From DATJYV01 sp035499415 (GTDB lineage: Bacteria; Bacteroidota; Ignavibacteria; UBA10030), in assembly GCA_035499415.1 (NCBI GenBank), contig DATJYV010000031.1, positions 1-15,475 on the forward strand: a DNA stretch of 15,475 bases, written 5' to 3'. The notes beneath the pieces are model-generated. The model searched no databases. It was not told the DNA's origin and saw only the letters and a list, made by a program, of their open reading frames with translations. Shown in pieces: positions 13,007-15,475 of this stretch (positions within the stretch are counted from its first letter, which is position 1; each line of letters opens with the position of its first letter). The translations under genes and the position numbers were made by a program.

Positions 13007-13864
13007 ATGTCGAACGGAATGAAAACGGCACTGCTTCTTGGATTACTCACGGGTTTGCTGCTGTTCATCGGAGATGCGCTCGGGGGAGAATCGGGCCTGT
13101 ACGTGGCATTCGCTTTTTCGCTCTTGCTGAACGCCGGGTCATACTGGTTTTCAAGCAGCATTGTTCTCGCGAGCTACCGCGCTCGTGAGGTGACGGAATC
13201 AGATTCGCCACGGCTCTTCGGCATCGTGCGCCGCCTCGCCACACAAGCGTCGCTGCCCATGCCGCGGGTGTACATCATCCCGCAAGAGACGCCGAATGCA
13301 TTCGCAACCGGGAGGGATCCCGGACACGCCGCAGTCGCGGCCACGGAGGGAATTCTCCGCATCCTCAGCGACGACGAGCTCGAAGCCGTCATCGCCCATG
13401 AGCTGTCGCACGTCCAGCACCGGGATATCCTGATTTCGAGCGTGGCTGCGGCGCTGGCTGGGGCCATCACGATTCTCGGTCGGACCGCGATGTATGCCAC
13501 GATGTTCGGCGGCGGCAGTCGCGACAGGGGAAATTCCGGCCCCGGAGGGGGATTTCTCATGATTATTCTGGCTCCCATCGCGGCCATGCTCATCCAGCTG
13601 GCCGTCTCGCGCTCCCGGGAGTACTCCGCCGACGAGGCAGGTGCCGAATTGAGTCATCGTCCCCTCAGTCTTGCAAACGCACTGCGAAAGCTCGAAAAAG
13701 CGTCGGAGGAACTGCCGATGACCAATGCAGGCACCGCCACGGCCCATCTCTTCATTGTCAACCCGCTTCGGGGCCAGGGGTTTGCCCGGCTGTTCTCAAC
13801 CCATCCTCCGACGGCTGAAAGAATCGCTCGCCTCGAACAAATGGCCATGGGTGGATCGCGATAA
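13007..13864 (+). CDS. htpX: Membrane zinc metalloprotease HtpX (M48 family)
   Basis: HtpX degrades misfolded or damaged inner-membrane proteins with a cytoplasmic active site. The 285-residue protein has two N-terminal transmembrane helices (about 8-24 and 31-55) and the zinc site HELSH (131-135, catalytic Glu132, followed by VQHRD). Two further hydrophobic segments follow (about 142-158 and 182-200), then the third zinc ligand Glu205 in SREYSADEAGAEL. PNAFATGRDPGHAAVAATEGIL (96-117) and FSTHPPTAERIARLEQM (263-279) are typical of HtpX. Length is as expected. A good Shine-Dalgarno (GGAGAAGGA, 12995-13003) precedes the ATG. The gene is preceded by a possible promoter and an inverted repeat, and is followed after 18 bases by gdhA, so the two may be co-transcribed. 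Heat or envelope-stress control is known for homologues, not shown here. Confidence 0.96.
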   Translation: MSNGMKTALLLGLLTGLLLFIGDALGGESGLYVAFAFSLLLNAGSYWFSSSIVLASYRAREVTESDSPRLFGIVRRLATQASLPMPRVYIIPQETPNAFATGRDPGHAAVAATEGILRILSDDELEAVIAHELSHVQHRDILISSVAAALAGAITILGRTAMYATMFGGGSRDRGNSGPGGGFLMIILAPIAAMLIQLAVSRSREYSADEAGAELSHRPLSLANALRKLEKASEELPMTNAGTATAHLFIVNPLRGQGFARLFSTHPPTAERIARLEQMAMGGSR

Positions 13865-13882
13865 CGCTCCGATGATCGACCA

Positions 13883-15175
13883 ATGGACCTGAACAACCAG
13901 TCAGTCTACAAAGAACCCGCCCCGATCGTCGACAGGGAAAATCCGTTCGAGTCGATGATGCAGCGATTCGACATCGCTGCTCACATCCTCAAGATTGACC
14001 CTGGCGTCTACGAGTATCTCAAGCGGCCGGTGAAACAGATCATCATCTCCATCCCCATCGCCCTGGACAATGGCGAGATCGAAGTCTTCGAGGGATACCG
14101 CGTCATCCACAACGATATCCTTGGACCGTCGAAAGGGGGAATTCGTTTCGCGTCGGACGTCACGCTCGACGAGATGAAGGCGCTCGCCGCCTGGATGACG
14201 TGGAAATGCGCCGTTATGAGCATCCCGTTCGGCGGTGCAAAGGGGGGAGTCCGATGCGATCCGGCGAAGCTCAACCCTCTCATCCTCGAGAAAATCACCA
14301 GACGCTACACCGCGAACCTCCTGGACATCCTGGGCCCGGAAAAAGATGTCCCGGCGCCCGACATGAATACGAACGAGCAGGTCATGGCCTGGATCATGGA
14401 TACCTACAGCATGCACATGCGACGCACAGAACCCGCCGTCGTCACCGGCAAGCCGCTGTTGCTGGGGGGATCGCTTGGCAGAAAAGAAGCAACGGGACGG
14501 GGATGCATGTTCGTCACGCTCGCGGCCATGGAGAAACTCCATCTCAAGCCGCAGCAGTCGACGGTCGTAGTTCAGGGATTCGGCAATGTCGGATCGACAA
14601 CCGCCCAATTACTTTCATCGCAGGGATGCAAGGTCATCGGCATCGGCGACGTTGATGCTGCGTATTATAACAAAAAGGGGATCGATGTTGCGAAGGCAAT
14701 CGAGTGGTCGCGCATGAATCGCTCGCTGGCCGGATTCCCCGGAGCCGAGAAGATCACGCAGCCCGAATTGCTCGAGCTGGAGTGCGACGTCCTCGTTCCC
14801 GCAGCGAAGGAAGATCAGATCACCCATAAGAACGCCCCGAAGATCAGGGCTAAGATCATCTGCGAGGGGGCAAACGGCCCGACGACCGCCAAGGCGGATC
14901 CCATTCTTCGGGAAAAAGGAATTCTCGTGATACCGGATATTCTTGCGAACGCCGGCGGTGTGACGGTCTCATATTTTGAGTGGGTGCAGGACCGGATCGG
15001 ATATTTCTGGTCGCTGGACCGGGTGAACCGACGGCTGGAGAGAATGATGAAGCAGGCGTTCAATTCGGTATACGAGACAGCGGAAAAATACAAGCAGACG
15101 TTGAGGATTGGGGCGTACATTCTTGCCATCGACAAAGTGTCCCGCACGCTGAAACTCCGGGGGATCTACGGCTAG
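13883..15175 (+). CDS. gdhA: Glutamate dehydrogenase (Glu/Leu/Phe/Val dehydrogenase family)
   Basis: Gdh interconverts glutamate with 2-oxoglutarate and ammonia using NAD(P). The 430-residue length is that of the hexameric bacterial/archaeal type. The N-terminal substrate domain contains PSKGGIRF (82-89, Lys84), WKCAVMSIPFGGAKGGV (107-123, with catalytic Lys120) and the conserved Asp160 in PAPDMNT. The nucleotide domain has VVVQGFGNVGS (228-238) and VLVPAAKEDQIT (303-314). CEGANGPTT (327-335) and DILANAGGVTVSYFEW (352-367) complete the signature. Leucine dehydrogenases are shorter, so glutamate is the probable substrate; NAD versus NADP preference cannot be decided from the motif alone. It begins 18 bases after htpX with no strong Shine-Dalgarno. 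Ammonia assimilation or amino-acid catabolism are both possible roles. Confidence 0.95.
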   Translation: MDLNNQSVYKEPAPIVDRENPFESMMQRFDIAAHILKIDPGVYEYLKRPVKQIIISIPIALDNGEIEVFEGYRVIHNDILGPSKGGIRFASDVTLDEMKALAAWMTWKCAVMSIPFGGAKGGVRCDPAKLNPLILEKITRRYTANLLDILGPEKDVPAPDMNTNEQVMAWIMDTYSMHMRRTEPAVVTGKPLLLGGSLGRKEATGRGCMFVTLAAMEKLHLKPQQSTVVVQGFGNVGSTTAQLLSSQGCKVIGIGDVDAAYYNKKGIDVAKAIEWSRMNRSLAGFPGAEKITQPELLELECDVLVPAAKEDQITHKNAPKIRAKIICEGANGPTTAKADPILREKGILVIPDILANAGGVTVSYFEWVQDRIGYFWSLDRVNRRLERMMKQAFNSVYETAEKYKQTLRIGAYILAIDKVSRTLKLRGIYG

Positions 15176-15200
15176 GCAACATCTCGTATGGTCGCTCACG

Positions 15201-15475
15201 TTGGGCGGCTGGACGCTCCTCTGCCTGGGGTGCCAGGAAATGCGTGGACAGGATGCCGAAAGCACGTCCGTCGTCGTGGTCATCCGGAGACAGCTCCAGA
15301 GCATCGCGGACGAAGTAGTCGGCCGCCTGAATGCCGAAGAAGGACAGACCGTGGGCCTCGACGTTGAATCCCCGCGCTATCGCGGCCTCGTCGAAAATGC
15401 ATTCGTCGATGCACTGCAACGCCGCCATCTGAGCGCAACGAGCTCGGATGTCGACCGCGCAAAGGCATGGCTTCA
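15201..15475 (+). CDS. Unidentified, probably exported protein or lipoprotein (partial, cut by window end)
   Basis: The frame beginning just after a TGA at 15150-15152 stays open to the window end. It reads ...HLVWSLTLGGWTLLCLGCQEM, a hydrophobic stretch ending in a Cys that could be a lipobox. This is followed by a hydrophilic domain (VVVVIRRQLQSIADEVVGRLN, then GLVENAFVDALQRRHL) with believable alternating strand and helix pattern. I do not recognise a family. The start is unclear: the in-frame choices are TTG 15201, which would cut into the signal region, or ATG 15240, after it. The ATG at 15188 is in another frame that stops early. A non-standard start or a sequencing frameshift near 15188-15200 would explain this. 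The gene would follow gdhA closely. Confidence 0.55.
   Translation, partial: MGGWTLLCLGCQEMRGQDAESTSVVVVIRRQLQSIADEVVGRLNAEEGQTVGLDVESPRYRGLVENAFVDALQRRHLSATSSDVDRAKAWL

Overview
The window is a densely packed, GC-rich bacterial chromosome segment in which every supported gene lies on the + strand, many of them in short-spaced or overlapping pairs. There is no phage, plasmid, IS transposase, tRNA, rRNA or CRISPR signal. The gene set is housekeeping and central metabolism: pyrimidine and folate synthesis, Rho, a partial short-chain acyl-CoA pathway, membrane quality control, aromatic amino acid synthesis and glutamate dehydrogenase. Rho has the short form without a large N-terminal insertion, the LemA/TPM genes cluster, some genes have weak or no Shine-Dalgarno, and a near-consensus sigma-70 type promoter precedes rho. 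This fits a moderately high-GC, probably uncultured member of the Bacteroidota/Chlorobiota/Ignavibacteria neighbourhood or a related FCB lineage. That placement is inference with low confidence.

Layout. (1) 1-3085: tail of an unknown upstream ORF, then pyrK and pyrD abutting (electron-transfer and catalytic subunits of class 1B dihydroorotate dehydrogenase), then folC. (2) 3068-4529: a TTGACA-17-TATACT promoter overlapping the 3' end of folC drives rho through a leader of about 170 nt that is extremely C-rich and G-poor, which looks like a built-in Rho loading site for autoregulation. (3) 4530-4704: a gene-free stretch carrying a five-copy heptanucleotide tandem repeat. (4) 4705-8063: acetyl-CoA acetyltransferase, 3-hydroxybutyryl-CoA dehydrogenase and a short-chain acyl-CoA dehydrogenase, which make or break C4 acyl-CoAs; crotonase and EtfAB are not in the window. 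(5) 8125-11845: lemA and a signal-peptide/TM/Gly-rich TPM protein, then a DAHP synthase whose stop codon overlaps the start of a response regulator, then a second, soluble TPM protein. The response regulator carries a C-terminal helical region that looks like a histidine-kinase dimerisation domain with the phospho-accepting His replaced by Asn and no ATPase domain. (6) 11866-12723: a stand-alone nitrilase-superfamily amidohydrolase. (7) 12736-12921: a non-coding, hairpin-rich, MITE-like element with 19-bp inverted repeats, bracketed by a 9-bp direct repeat. (8) 13007-15475: htpX membrane zinc protease, glutamate dehydrogenase, and the beginning of an unidentified, probably exported protein cut by the window end.

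How the genes may work together: pyrKD, folC and aroF are biosynthetic; thiolase/Hbd/Bcd and Gdh connect acyl-CoA and amino-acid carbon; LemA, the TPM proteins and HtpX are envelope proteins often linked to membrane quality control. The most unusual points are the REC/pseudo-DHp protein translationally coupled to DAHP synthase, the rut-like leader of rho, and the MITE-like insertion that appears to contribute to the htpX promoter.
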